Assembly (NCBI GenBank): GCA_012837565.1
Contig: DUQY01000182.1
Span: 1-28,557, forward strand
Source of the DNA: Bacteroidales bacterium
GTDB lineage: Bacteria; Bacteroidota; Bacteroidia; Bacteroidales; P3
DNA length: 28,557 nucleotides
Reading direction: 5' to 3'
Made by a program: the position numbers and the translations under genes. This document shows, piece by piece, positions 14,663 to 22,063 of this stretch. The notes under the pieces were generated by a model. It was not told the DNA's origin. It did not search any database and saw nothing but the letters and a program-made list of their open reading frames with translations. Every line of letters begins with the position of its first letter. Position 1 is the first letter of the stretch.

Positions 14663-15232
14663 ATGATAAAACTAGCACTCCTTGCCTCGGGAAACGGAAC
14701 AAATGTTCAACAGATTGCAGAATACTTTAAAGATAGTGAGGATGTTAAGGTTGAACTTGTTATTGTAAACAAAAAGGATGCCTACGTGCGTCAAAGGGCT
14801 AGAAACCTAGGTATTGATGAAGTGTATTATGATAGGAATAGCTTCTACAATACCAATATAGTATTAGAGATGCTGGAGAAAAGAGGGATAGATTACATTG
14901 TTTTGGCAGGCTTTTTATGGCTAATACCTAATAACCTAATCAAAAGCTATAATAATAGGATAATAAATATTCATCCAGCCCTATTGCCTAAATATGGTGG
15001 AAAAGGAATGTATGGTTATAATGTTCATAAGGCAGTTATTGAAAACAAGGAAAAAGAAAGCGGAATAACAATTCATTATGTGAACGAGCGCTATGATGAG
15101 GGTCAGATAATTTTTCAAGCAAAATGCTATATTTTACCTAATGATACTGCCGATGACTTGGCTTCAAAAATTCATTTATTGGAGAAAGAATACTTTCCAA
15201 AGGTTATAGAGTCCGTTGTTGTTTCTCAATAA
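14663..15232 (+). CDS. purN: phosphoribosylglycinamide formyltransferase
   Basis: A 189-residue PurN, which transfers a formyl group from 10-formyl-tetrahydrofolate to GAR in purine synthesis. The opening LALLASGNGTNVQQIAEYF binds the GAR phosphate. The catalytic Asn and His are in INIHPALLPKYGGKGMYG, and the catalytic Asp lies in NERYDEGQIIFQ. Size is normal. It is a single-gene unit with its own promoter. It converges on the rlmL-like gene across a 264-bp gap that holds a three-unit palindrome cluster. Confidence 0.96.
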   Translation: MIKLALLASGNGTNVQQIAEYFKDSEDVKVELVIVNKKDAYVRQRARNLGIDEVYYDRNSFYNTNIVLEMLEKRGIDYIVLAGFLWLIPNNLIKSYNNRIINIHPALLPKYGGKGMYGYNVHKAVIENKEKESGITIHYVNERYDEGQIIFQAKCYILPNDTADDLASKIHLLEKEYFPKVIESVVVSQ

Positions 15233-15343
15233 ACAAATAGAATCTCAAAACAATAAAATGAATCGCTATATAAAAAATCTAAATCAAAGAATCATTTGAA
15301 CAAAACGCTAAAAGAAATTACTGAATCGCTGTTTCAATACCCA

Positions 15344-15406
15344 AAAGATGCACATCATTTACCCCAAATGATGTGCATCTTTCGTAGTGAAAGATGTACA
15401 TCATTT
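15344..15406. repeat. three-unit alternating palindromic repeat
   Basis: Three 17-base units. Unit 1 AAAGATGCACATCATTT (15344-15360); unit 2 (15366-15382) is its exact reverse complement; unit 3 (15390-15406) repeats unit 1 with one C-to-T change, which creates the perfect palindrome GATGTACATC. Spacers are 5 and 7 bases. Units 1 and 2 form 17 pairs with loop ACCCC; units 2 and 3 form an alternative hairpin with one G-T pair. It sits between convergent purN and the rlmL-like gene. The first stem is followed by CGTAG rather than T residues. The rest of this gap (15233-15496) shows no gene. Confidence 0.85.
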
Positions 15407-15496
15407 TATTTAAGTAAAATTTTAAGGGGATTTTGATAATAGAACCCAAGGACTTAATCCTATAGTTTCTATAATGCAAATATACGAAATATTTCG

Positions 15497-16711
15497 TTAA
15501 TTGTCAATAGTTTGATCGGAAAAAGAAGATCCTGAATCTTCGGATTGGTTTTTATGTGCTTTCTTACTTCCCTCATAAAGCTCATATTTGCAAAATTTAC
15601 ATTCAAGATTAGAGTTGTAAACAGTTATTTTACGAGAAGGTCTTAGGGCAATATATTTGAATGCTTCAAGGTCTGAACTAATTAACCAAGCTGTATTTCC
15701 AGTATATTTGTTCTTAAATACTCTACCTATTATATCGTATAAGTCAAATATATCATCCACATCAAGCCTTTCACCATAAGGAGGGTTGGTTATGATAAGA
15801 GTTTTCCCCTCTGGTGGGTCTTCGTCTTGGATATCGGCACGGAATAATTGAATGTCCTTATGCAATTTAGCATTATTTATATTCTCTTGAGCAGTTTTGA
15901 TTGCTTGCCCTGAAATATCTGAACCCCATATTTCGAAATCAAAATCTATCATCTGCTGATCTGCTTGGGCTCTTACTCTTTTCCAGTCTGGCATTGAGAA
16001 ATCTGACCATTTGGTAAATGCAAAGTCGTATCTGTAATACTGAGCTGGTATGTTGTTTGCAAACATCGCAGCCTCAATAAGCAAAGTGCCAGATCCGCAC
16101 ATTGGATCAAAGAAATTACAATCTCTTTCCCATCCCGAAAGTTGAATAAGCCCTGCCGAAACAACCTCATTCATTGGTGCTGATTCAACTGCTACCCTAT
16201 AATTTCTTTTATATAAACTTTCGCCACTACTATTTAATGATATAGTTACTTGGTTTTCGTGAATATGAAGATTAAGTATTATATCAGGATTGTCCTTGGT
16301 CATTGTTGGACGCTGAGAAAACATTTTTCTTAACCTATCACAAATAGCATCCTTCGATTTTTGGGATGCATATAGTGAGTGAGTGAATATAGTACTATAT
16401 ACAACAGGTTCAATAGATAGGGTTCCGTCTGGATTAACTAATTTCTCCCATTTATACTTATATACATTATCATATAGCTCTTGTTCGTTATTTGCCTCAA
16501 AAGAATATATGGGTTTAAGAATTGATACTGCTGTTCTTAAAAGATAGTTAGCCTTATATAGAGTAGTCATATCGCCATCGAAGGCAACTGCTCGGTTAAG
16601 TTTTTCAATATTTCTTGCTCCAATTGCTTCAAGTTCTTTTATTAAAACATCTTCTAATCCAAACATGGTCTTTGCAACCATTCTAAAATCATTACTGTTT
16701 GATTCTGTCAT
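15497..16711 (-). CDS. THUMP-domain 23S rRNA guanine-N2 methyltransferase (RlmL/YpsC type)
   Basis: A 404-residue class I methyltransferase. A ferredoxin-like plus THUMP region occupies about residues 10-160. SAM motif I is FDPMCGSGTLLIEAA at 201-215, followed by GSDISGQAIKTAQENI near 263-278. The catalytic motif is NPPYGERL at 309-316, as in enzymes that make m2G in 23S rRNA. It resembles the N-terminal half of E. coli RlmL and Bacillus YpsC, without the RlmK half. The C-terminal 25 residues are Ser/Lys-rich and probably disordered. It lies last in a minus-strand run, 40 bp after the thioesterase gene, and may share that transcript. Confidence 0.9.
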   Translation of the reverse strand: MTESNSNDFRMVAKTMFGLEDVLIKELEAIGARNIEKLNRAVAFDGDMTTLYKANYLLRTAVSILKPIYSFEANNEQELYDNVYKYKWEKLVNPDGTLSIEPVVYSTIFTHSLYASQKSKDAICDRLRKMFSQRPTMTKDNPDIILNLHIHENQVTISLNSSGESLYKRNYRVAVESAPMNEVVSAGLIQLSGWERDCNFFDPMCGSGTLLIEAAMFANNIPAQYYRYDFAFTKWSDFSMPDWKRVRAQADQQMIDFDFEIWGSDISGQAIKTAQENINNAKLHKDIQLFRADIQDEDPPEGKTLIITNPPYGERLDVDDIFDLYDIIGRVFKNKYTGNTAWLISSDLEAFKYIALRPSRKITVYNSNLECKFCKYELYEGSKKAHKNQSEDSGSSFSDQTIDN

Positions 16712-16751
16712 TTATATTTTGTTTATTTATTATTCTTAATCTCTTTTCTTA

Positions 16752-17135
16752 TTATTTAAGTCTTTCTACAAACTTAATAGCATCAACTATATATCTTGTA
16801 TGCGTTGCCTCTCCTATCTTAGAAACCTCATCGAGGGCTTCAATTGTGAAGAAAAGCCTCTTACCCTCAACTCTTTCTAAAACAGAATGGCATATAACTT
16901 TCATTCCAAGAGGTGTTGCCTTAATATGTTTAACGTTTATTTCAGTCCCAACGCTAACCATACCCTCTGGAAGGAAGTCTTGAACTGATGTATGTGCAGT
17001 TTCTTCCATTAAGGCTACCATTGCTGGGGTTGCAAACACATCAATTAGTCCTGATCCATAAGCCTTAGCCGTATTTTTCTCCGTTACCAAGACCTCTTTC
17101 TCTCCTTTTTGCCCCTTAGGTATATCTATTTCCAT
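16752..17135 (-). CDS. hotdog-fold thioesterase, FlK-like
   Basis: A 127-residue single-domain hotdog protein. It carries Thr36, Glu44 and His70 (ATPAMVALMEETA and TEINVKHIKATPLG) at spacings of 8 and 26, the same spacing as the Thr-Glu-His triad of fluoroacetyl-CoA thioesterase FlK. It should hydrolyse a small acyl-CoA; fluoroacetate is unlikely as the natural substrate here. Its ATG overlaps the end of hddC by 10 bp, suggesting translational coupling, though no metabolic link with heptose synthesis is evident. The rRNA methyltransferase follows. Confidence 0.8.
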   Translation of the reverse strand: MEIDIPKGQKGEKEVLVTEKNTAKAYGSGLIDVFATPAMVALMEETAHTSVQDFLPEGMVSVGTEINVKHIKATPLGMKVICHSVLERVEGKRLFFTIEALDEVSKIGEATHTRYIVDAIKFVERLK

Positions 17136-17830
17136 ATTTCTTTAAAATCTATTTCTGCTTTATTATAGTCTTGGGGAATTCCAATATCAATAAAATATCC
17201 TTTTGTCGTATATCCAAAGAAACGTCCTTCATTAACTTTCTTTTCTAAGTAGTCTTGTTCGAAAGAAAACCTTTCAGGAAGATTTAGTCCCTCAAATAGA
17301 TTTCTATTTCCTATATATGCACCTGCATTAATAAGTCCTTTCTCCATATATTTCTTTTCTCTAAACTCTATTATCTTATTTCCTTTGACTTCAACTGTTC
17401 CATAACGTTCAAAATCATTCATTTCTTTTAAAACAAAGCTTAAAGCAGCATTTTCTTTCTTATGAAAATCATAGAAAGTCTTTAAATCAAAATCAATAAA
17501 TGAATCTCCATTAAGTATTAATATATCTTCCTTCGTTGTTTTTCTTAGAGCCAAAGCAATACCTCCACCTGTTCCAAGAGGTTCTTCTTCTATTGCATAA
17601 GAAATATCAATTCCCTCAAACATATCTCCATAAATCTCTTTTATCATCTCCCAGCGATAACCAACCGAAAGAACTATATGTTTAATGCCTTCTTGTTTTA
17701 GGAACTTAATTAAATAAGTTAGAAAAGGGATTCCATTAATTGGAGCCAAGGGTTTAGGCATATCAGAAATAATACCCTTAAGCCTTGTTCCCATTCCTCC
17801 TGCTAATATTATCGCCTCCTCTAATTTCAT
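17126..17830 (-). CDS. hddC: nucleotidyltransferase, probable D-glycero-D-manno-heptose 1-phosphate guanylyltransferase
   Basis: A 234-residue sugar-1-phosphate nucleotidyltransferase. The GT-A nucleotide-binding signature EAIILAGGMGTRLKG opens the protein, followed by PKPLAPINGIPFL. The metal-binding Asp is in LILNGDSFIDFD near residue 105. Sequence alone places it in the HddC/RmlA-like group; the heptose assignment rests on adjacency to hddA. The frame extends five codons upstream, overlapping the hddA stop; the ATG at 17828-17830 comes 2 bp after that stop and gives the normal family start. The product would be GDP-heptose for surface glycans. Confidence 0.82.
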   Translation of the reverse strand: MKLEEAIILAGGMGTRLKGIISDMPKPLAPINGIPFLTYLIKFLKQEGIKHIVLSVGYRWEMIKEIYGDMFEGIDISYAIEEEPLGTGGGIALALRKTTKEDILILNGDSFIDFDLKTFYDFHKKENAALSFVLKEMNDFERYGTVEVKGNKIIEFREKKYMEKGLINAGAYIGNRNLFEGLNLPERFSFEQDYLEKKVNEGRFFGYTTKGYFIDIGIPQDYNKAEIDFKEIWK

Positions 17831-17832
17831 TT

Positions 17833-18855
17833 CTAGTTCTTCCATGTCTTTAATCCTTTCTCAGTAAATTCAAACCTTCTTACAGTACCGCCAAACTTAC
17901 TCAGGCTTTGAATTACTTTATATCTTGTATTATTTGGGCAGTAGAAGAATATATATCCTCCACCACCTGCTCCTGAAATCTTTCCTCCAATTGCCCCAGC
18001 CTTAAGTGCAGAAGAATAAACATCTTCAAACAACTGGGTTGTTATACCTTTTGCCATTTGTTTTTTAAATTCCCAACCTATATTTAGGATATGCCCAATC
18101 TCATCCAAGTTATTTCTTAGCAAGGCTTCCTTCATCATAATGGCTTGCTCTTTTAGCTTATGCATAGCTTCAAGGCTTTCCTTATTCTTATGTTTTACGT
18201 TCTCTTGTTGTAGCTGAATGATATCGGAAGAGTTTCTTGAGGTTTCTGTATAATACAAAACTATATTTCTTGAAAGCTCGTCAAGGGTCTCCTCTCTTAT
18301 TCTTAGTGGATTTACAATTACTTTATCATCTGCGAAAAACTCCATAAAGTTAAACCCTCCAAAGGTTGCGGCATACTGGTCTTGCTTACCTCCTGCCAAC
18401 TGCAAATCTTCTCTTTCTATTTTGTAGGCAAGGTTTGCAATATCATATTCTCCCAAAGGAAGAGATAACCATTCGGTGAAAGCTCCAACAATTGCAACAA
18501 CAAGGGTTGAAGAAGTTCCAAGCCCAGAACCAGCAGGGGCATCCACAAAGGTGTGAATATCGAAAGAAAGAGCATCTAAGGAATAATCCTTAACTATTCT
18601 ATTATATATAGCTTTCAAGAGGTCTATTTCTCCATTAATAGGTAGAGTCTTTTCGTTCTTATATGAGTATTTCTTGTTTTTATCTTGAAGATAGAAATTA
18701 ATTGTTCCAGTATGTGTTGGAATAATATCACAATAGGCATATAAAGATGTTGTTGCATTAAGAATACAACCCCCATAAATATCTGAATATGGTGAAACGT
18801 CAGTCCCCCCTCCTGCAAGCCCAAGGCGTAAAGGTGCCTTACTTCTAATAATCAT
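17833..18855 (-). CDS. hddA: GHMP kinase, probable D-glycero-D-manno-heptose 7-phosphate kinase
   Basis: A 340-residue GHMP kinase. The N-terminus IIRSKAPLRLGLAGGGTDVSPY is typical of HddA and related sugar kinases. The ATP loop is DAPAGSGLGTSST at 105-117, and the C-terminal GHMP motif is GGKISGAGGGGYIFFY near 290-305. It would phosphorylate D-glycero-D-manno-heptose 7-phosphate at C1, upstream of HddC. GmhA and GmhB, also needed, are not in the window. It lies 3 bp from the glycosyltransferase gene and 2 bp before hddC. A fucokinase-like or other sugar 1-kinase is a less likely alternative. Confidence 0.85.
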   Translation of the reverse strand: MIIRSKAPLRLGLAGGGTDVSPYSDIYGGCILNATTSLYAYCDIIPTHTGTINFYLQDKNKKYSYKNEKTLPINGEIDLLKAIYNRIVKDYSLDALSFDIHTFVDAPAGSGLGTSSTLVVAIVGAFTEWLSLPLGEYDIANLAYKIEREDLQLAGGKQDQYAATFGGFNFMEFFADDKVIVNPLRIREETLDELSRNIVLYYTETSRNSSDIIQLQQENVKHKNKESLEAMHKLKEQAIMMKEALLRNNLDEIGHILNIGWEFKKQMAKGITTQLFEDVYSSALKAGAIGGKISGAGGGGYIFFYCPNNTRYKVIQSLSKFGGTVRRFEFTEKGLKTWKN

Positions 18856-18858
18856 AGT

Positions 18859-19983
18859 CTAAATTTGTTTGTATATATCTTCAACAGCTTGAGTCATTCT
18901 TTCCCAAGAGTATTTCTTCTTTTCTTCTTTAATTCCCTCAGAGAAATCAGGTCTATTTATGCAAAAATCTAAAAGAGAATCCGCAATTGACTTACCATTA
19001 GGCTGAACCACATAACCCACTTTTCCATTAGGAATGATTTCTGCTAAACCTCCTACATCAGTAACTAGCATTGGGGTTTCAAAATGATAACCTATCTGAG
19101 TTACTCCACTTTGCGTTGCTGTTTTATAAGGCTGAACTACCAAATCGGTTGAACAAAAATAATCTTTAACCTCCTTATCAGGAATAAACCTTGGATCAAA
19201 ACTAATCCTATCTCCAAGCTTAAGCTCTTTCACTCTTTCGTAATATGGCTTTGCATCATCGTAAAACTCTCCTGCAACAAGAAGTTTAATTGGAAAGGCC
19301 TTTAATCTCTCATCAGCCATTGCCTCAATTAATATATCTAATCCCTTATATCCTCTAATCAAACCAAAGAATAAGAAATTTATATCTTCCTTATTTAAAT
19401 TTAGTTTCTTTATTGCCTCTTCTTTGCTAAGGCTATTTCCAAAATTATCAAATAGAGGATGAGGGCAAAGGTTTCGAGGCTTTTTAGCATTAAACTTTGC
19501 AATATCATCATAAACCGATTGGCTCATTGCAACAAAACCATCAATATGTTTAACAAAAAACTTAGTTAGCATATTATCGAAAGGTCTTTTCTCGTGAGGT
19601 ATTATATTGTCAACAATTGTAATAACTTTTGTGTGACCATTTGATTTAACTATTTTTGCGATTATAGAGAAACAAGGTGAGAAGAAAGGTAGCCAGTACT
19701 TAAAAATTAAAATATCAGGTCTTTCCTTCTTAATCTTTAGTCCTGTTCTTACCCAGTTTATGGGGTTAATTGAGTTAACGCTTCTTTTGATTGGGAACTT
19801 ATTTGGTTTCTTCCAATCAGCATATTGAGTCTTGCCTGGGAAAAGAAAAGAAGGATATTGGAGTGAAAAGGTATTAATAGAAACATCATGTCCTTGTTTT
19901 TGAAACTCCTCCATCAATCTTTCATTATATAAAGCAAGTCCGCCTCTATAAGGATACGCTGTCCCTAGCAAAGTAATTTTCAT
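18859..19983 (-). CDS. glycosyltransferase family 4
   Basis: A 374-residue GT-B glycosyltransferase. The N-terminal domain opens with the glycine-rich LLGTAYPYRGGLALYNERLMEEF acceptor-site loop. The C-terminal Rossmann half contains NFLFFGLIRGYKGLDILIEAM and the donor-binding stretch VVQPYKTATQSGVTQIGYHFETPMLVTDVGGLAEII, where the terminal Glu region matches the GT4 EX7E pattern. There is no membrane span, so it would be cytoplasmic or membrane-associated. Set 3 bp before hddA and 11 bp after a methyltransferase gene, it likely adds a sugar, perhaps heptose, to a surface glycan. Donor and acceptor cannot be told from sequence. Confidence 0.88.
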   Translation of the reverse strand: MKITLLGTAYPYRGGLALYNERLMEEFQKQGHDVSINTFSLQYPSFLFPGKTQYADWKKPNKFPIKRSVNSINPINWVRTGLKIKKERPDILIFKYWLPFFSPCFSIIAKIVKSNGHTKVITIVDNIIPHEKRPFDNMLTKFFVKHIDGFVAMSQSVYDDIAKFNAKKPRNLCPHPLFDNFGNSLSKEEAIKKLNLNKEDINFLFFGLIRGYKGLDILIEAMADERLKAFPIKLLVAGEFYDDAKPYYERVKELKLGDRISFDPRFIPDKEVKDYFCSTDLVVQPYKTATQSGVTQIGYHFETPMLVTDVGGLAEIIPNGKVGYVVQPNGKSIADSLLDFCINRPDFSEGIKEEKKKYSWERMTQAVEDIYKQI

Positions 19984-19994
19984 ATTGTTTCTCG

Positions 19995-20780
19995 TTATAG
20001 TTTTCTTGCAATAAAGATATGATTCTCTATTGTTATATCATTTGGGTTAGCAATTGCGTAACGGTATATATCTTCTTTTGAAAGGGTTTCAATAAATCTA
20101 TCTTCAATAATTTCAACTCCATCTCTTTTCAAAACTTTTGCATAATCAAGCCCAAACTCTCTTAAATGATCCTTTTGTCCGAAATGTATCTCTCTTTCAA
20201 TTGGGTCAGTAATTCTATCGTTTTCGTAAGTAGTATTCCTTTCTGGGTTAATTGGAGAAAGCAAGATAGCATAACCCCCTGGCTTCAAAACCCTATAAAT
20301 CTCATTTAATGCCTTATCCAAATTCTCCACATGTTCTAATATATGATTTGCCATAACAATATCGTAACTTGAGGTATCGAGTGGCATATCTTCCACATTC
20401 AAATGTATATCTGCCCAAGGTGATTCAAGGTCTGCCTTTGTATATTTCAAATTCTTTTGCTTAGAGAAATAACCCATAAAGCAAAGCTCTGGTGCAATGT
20501 GAAGGAAACTCAATTCATCAGTAAATATATTAGTTTCTTCTTTAAGGTATAGCCAAAGTAAGCGATGCCTTTCCAGTGAAAGGCAGTTAGGACATAGTGC
20601 ATTCTCTCTTGACTTTACATAGCCATAAGGCAAAAATTTACGATAATGTTTGCCACAAACAGGACATTCAACCTTGTTTCCAAGATAGAAAACCTTAACA
20701 AATTTCATTGAAAAATAAACAAACCTTTGCAAGTGTTTGCGAGGAATATTCCTGAGAAAAAACCTAATAATCTTCTTCAT
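19995..20780 (-). CDS. SAM-dependent methyltransferase with N-terminal zinc-ribbon motif
   Basis: A 261-residue class I methyltransferase. Residues 39-66 hold two CxxC pairs (C39/C42 and C63/C66, CPVC and CPNC), probably a zinc ribbon. The Methyltransf_11-type core follows, with AELDLE-like strand KYTKADLESPW, the DIVMANHILEHVENLDKAL motif near 135-155 and VLKPGGYAILLSP. The Gly-rich SAM motif I is degenerate (LHIAPE replaces GxGxG), as seen in several glycan-cluster methyltransferases. First gene of the run with the glycosyltransferase and hddA-hddC; a sugar or glycan substrate is inferred only from that. Its 5' leader is about 90 nt. Confidence 0.78.
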   Translation of the reverse strand: MKKIIRFFLRNIPRKHLQRFVYFSMKFVKVFYLGNKVECPVCGKHYRKFLPYGYVKSRENALCPNCLSLERHRLLWLYLKEETNIFTDELSFLHIAPELCFMGYFSKQKNLKYTKADLESPWADIHLNVEDMPLDTSSYDIVMANHILEHVENLDKALNEIYRVLKPGGYAILLSPINPERNTTYENDRITDPIEREIHFGQKDHLREFGLDYAKVLKRDGVEIIEDRFIETLSKEDIYRYAIANPNDITIENHIFIARKL

Positions 20781-20876
20781 AAATATTATATTAATTGATT
20801 ATTGACTGAAAGCTTAGAAGAGAAAAGCCTATTCTTAAACCCTTAATCAAGACCCCAAAGAGGATTTAACCAAATG

Positions 20877-20906
20877 CAAAGGTAAGTAATTTTTAAAAAA
20901 ATCAAA
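20877..20906 (-). promoter_or_regulatory. promoter for the methyltransferase-GT-hddA-hddC run
   Basis: On the minus strand TTTG (20903-20906), an 18-bp spacer, then TACCTTTG (20877-20884). Its upstream box is only 5 bp from that of the divergent purE promoter. Confidence 0.65.
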
Positions 20907-20911
20907 TAGAT

Positions 20912-20942
20912 TTTGACAATGTAATGGAAAGTTGTAATTTTG
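20912..20942 (+). promoter_or_regulatory. promoter for purE operon
   Basis: TTTG (20912-20915), a 19-bp spacer, then TAATTTTG (20935-20942), 44 bp before the purE ATG. A full Bacteroidetes promoter match, back to back with the minus-strand promoter. Confidence 0.75.
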
Positions 20943-20986
20943 AAGTCTATAAATTAGAATATTTTTAACCTAATAAAACCAAAGAC

Positions 20987-21490
20987 ATGAAGCCAAGAGT
21001 TAGCATAATAATGGGCAGCACTAATGATTATTCAGTTATGGAGCAGGCTGCAAAGTTCCTTAATGAAATGGAAATACCTTTTGAAATCAATGCACTATCG
21101 GCACATAGAACACCAAAAGAAGTTGAGGCTTTTGCAACTAATGCACAAGAAAGAGGTATTGAAGTTATTATTGCAGCAGCAGGTATGGCAGCTCACCTTC
21201 CTGGCGTTATTGCCTCAATGACAAGCCTTCCTGTTATTGGAGTTCCTATTAATGTTTCGGTTGACGGAATGGATGCCCTATTAGCAATTGCGCAAATGCC
21301 TCCAGGAATTCCTGTTGCAACGGTTGCAATTAACGGAGCCTTAAACGCAGCAATACTTTCTCTCCAAATAATGGCTAATGGCGATAAGGCTCTTCAAGTA
21401 AAAATGAAAGCATATAAGGAAACCCTTAAAGAGAAAATCGTTAGAGCTAATATTGACTTATCACAGCTATCATTTGAATACAAGGTATAA
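20987..21490 (+). CDS. purE: N5-carboxyaminoimidazole ribonucleotide mutase
   Basis: A 167-residue class I PurE. The phosphate-binding loop is GSTNDYSVM at 10-18 (most class I enzymes have Ser-Asp where this has Asn-Asp). The catalytic SAHRTP motif is at 38-43, and AAAGMAAHLPGVIAS and VPINVSVDGMDALLAIAQMP complete the active site. It isomerises N5-CAIR to CAIR in purine synthesis. PurK is not adjacent. It leads a compact set, with the kinase-like gene 15 bp downstream and the broken dCMP deaminase overlapping that. Confidence 0.95.
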   Translation: MKPRVSIIMGSTNDYSVMEQAAKFLNEMEIPFEINALSAHRTPKEVEAFATNAQERGIEVIIAAAGMAAHLPGVIASMTSLPVIGVPINVSVDGMDALLAIAQMPPGIPVATVAINGALNAAILSLQIMANGDKALQVKMKAYKETLKEKIVRANIDLSQLSFEYKV

Positions 21491-21505
21491 TTAAATAAAA
21501 CAAGA

Positions 21506-22063
21506 ATGATAATAGTCGGCATAACAGGAACCCTTGGAGCAGGAAAAGGAACTATTGTTGATTTGCTTAAAGAAAAAGGTTTCTTGCATTTTTCGGCACG
21601 GGATTTCATTGTTGAGACCATAGAAAAGGAAGGAATGATTGTTGATAGGGATTCAATGACCATTATTGGAAACCGTCTAAGACAAGAACATACCCCATCA
21701 TATATTATAGAGAGCTTATATTATAGAGCAAGAGAAACAGGAAAGAATAGCATAATAGAAAGCGTTCGCAACCCAATGGAAGTGGAGTTTCTTCGAAAAA
21801 AAGAAGACTTTATTCTAATTGCTGTGGATGCCGATATTAGAACTAGATACGAAAGAATTCTTCAAAGAAAGAGCTCAACAGATAATGTAAGCTTTGAGAC
21901 ATTTAAAGAAAACGAAGAAAGAGAAATGCAATCAAGTGATATCAATGCACAAAACCTAAGGGCTTGCATAGAAAAGGCAGATATAGTTATTGATAATAGT
22001 TTGACGATAGAAGACTTAAAGGAAAAGATAGAAAAGATATGGAAGAAAATAGAAAAAAGATAA
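21506..22063 (+). CDS. P-loop nucleotide kinase-like protein, probable (deoxy)nucleoside monophosphate kinase
   Basis: A 185-residue P-loop protein. The Walker A motif is GTLGAGKGT at 8-16, followed by a SARDFI substrate-side loop. A LID-like basic region (RTRYERILQRK) lies near 112-122, and the C-terminus is Lys/Glu-rich and helical. It resembles dephospho-CoA kinase/adenylate-kinase folds. The organism's coaE is not expected here, and the overlap with a dCMP deaminase suggests a deoxynucleotide substrate. In several phages and bacteria dNMP kinase and dCMP deaminase occur together. The specific substrate is inferred from context only. Confidence 0.65.
   Translation: MIIVGITGTLGAGKGTIVDLLKEKGFLHFSARDFIVETIEKEGMIVDRDSMTIIGNRLRQEHTPSYIIESLYYRARETGKNSIIESVRNPMEVEFLRKKEDFILIAVDADIRTRYERILQRKSSTDNVSFETFKENEEREMQSSDINAQNLRACIEKADIVIDNSLTIEDLKEKIEKIWKKIEKR

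Noticed and set aside
15344..15382. Ordinary intrinsic terminator for purN
   Set aside because: The stem is long and perfect but is followed by CGTAG instead of a T tract, and a third matching unit follows. Termination remains possible but is not shown.
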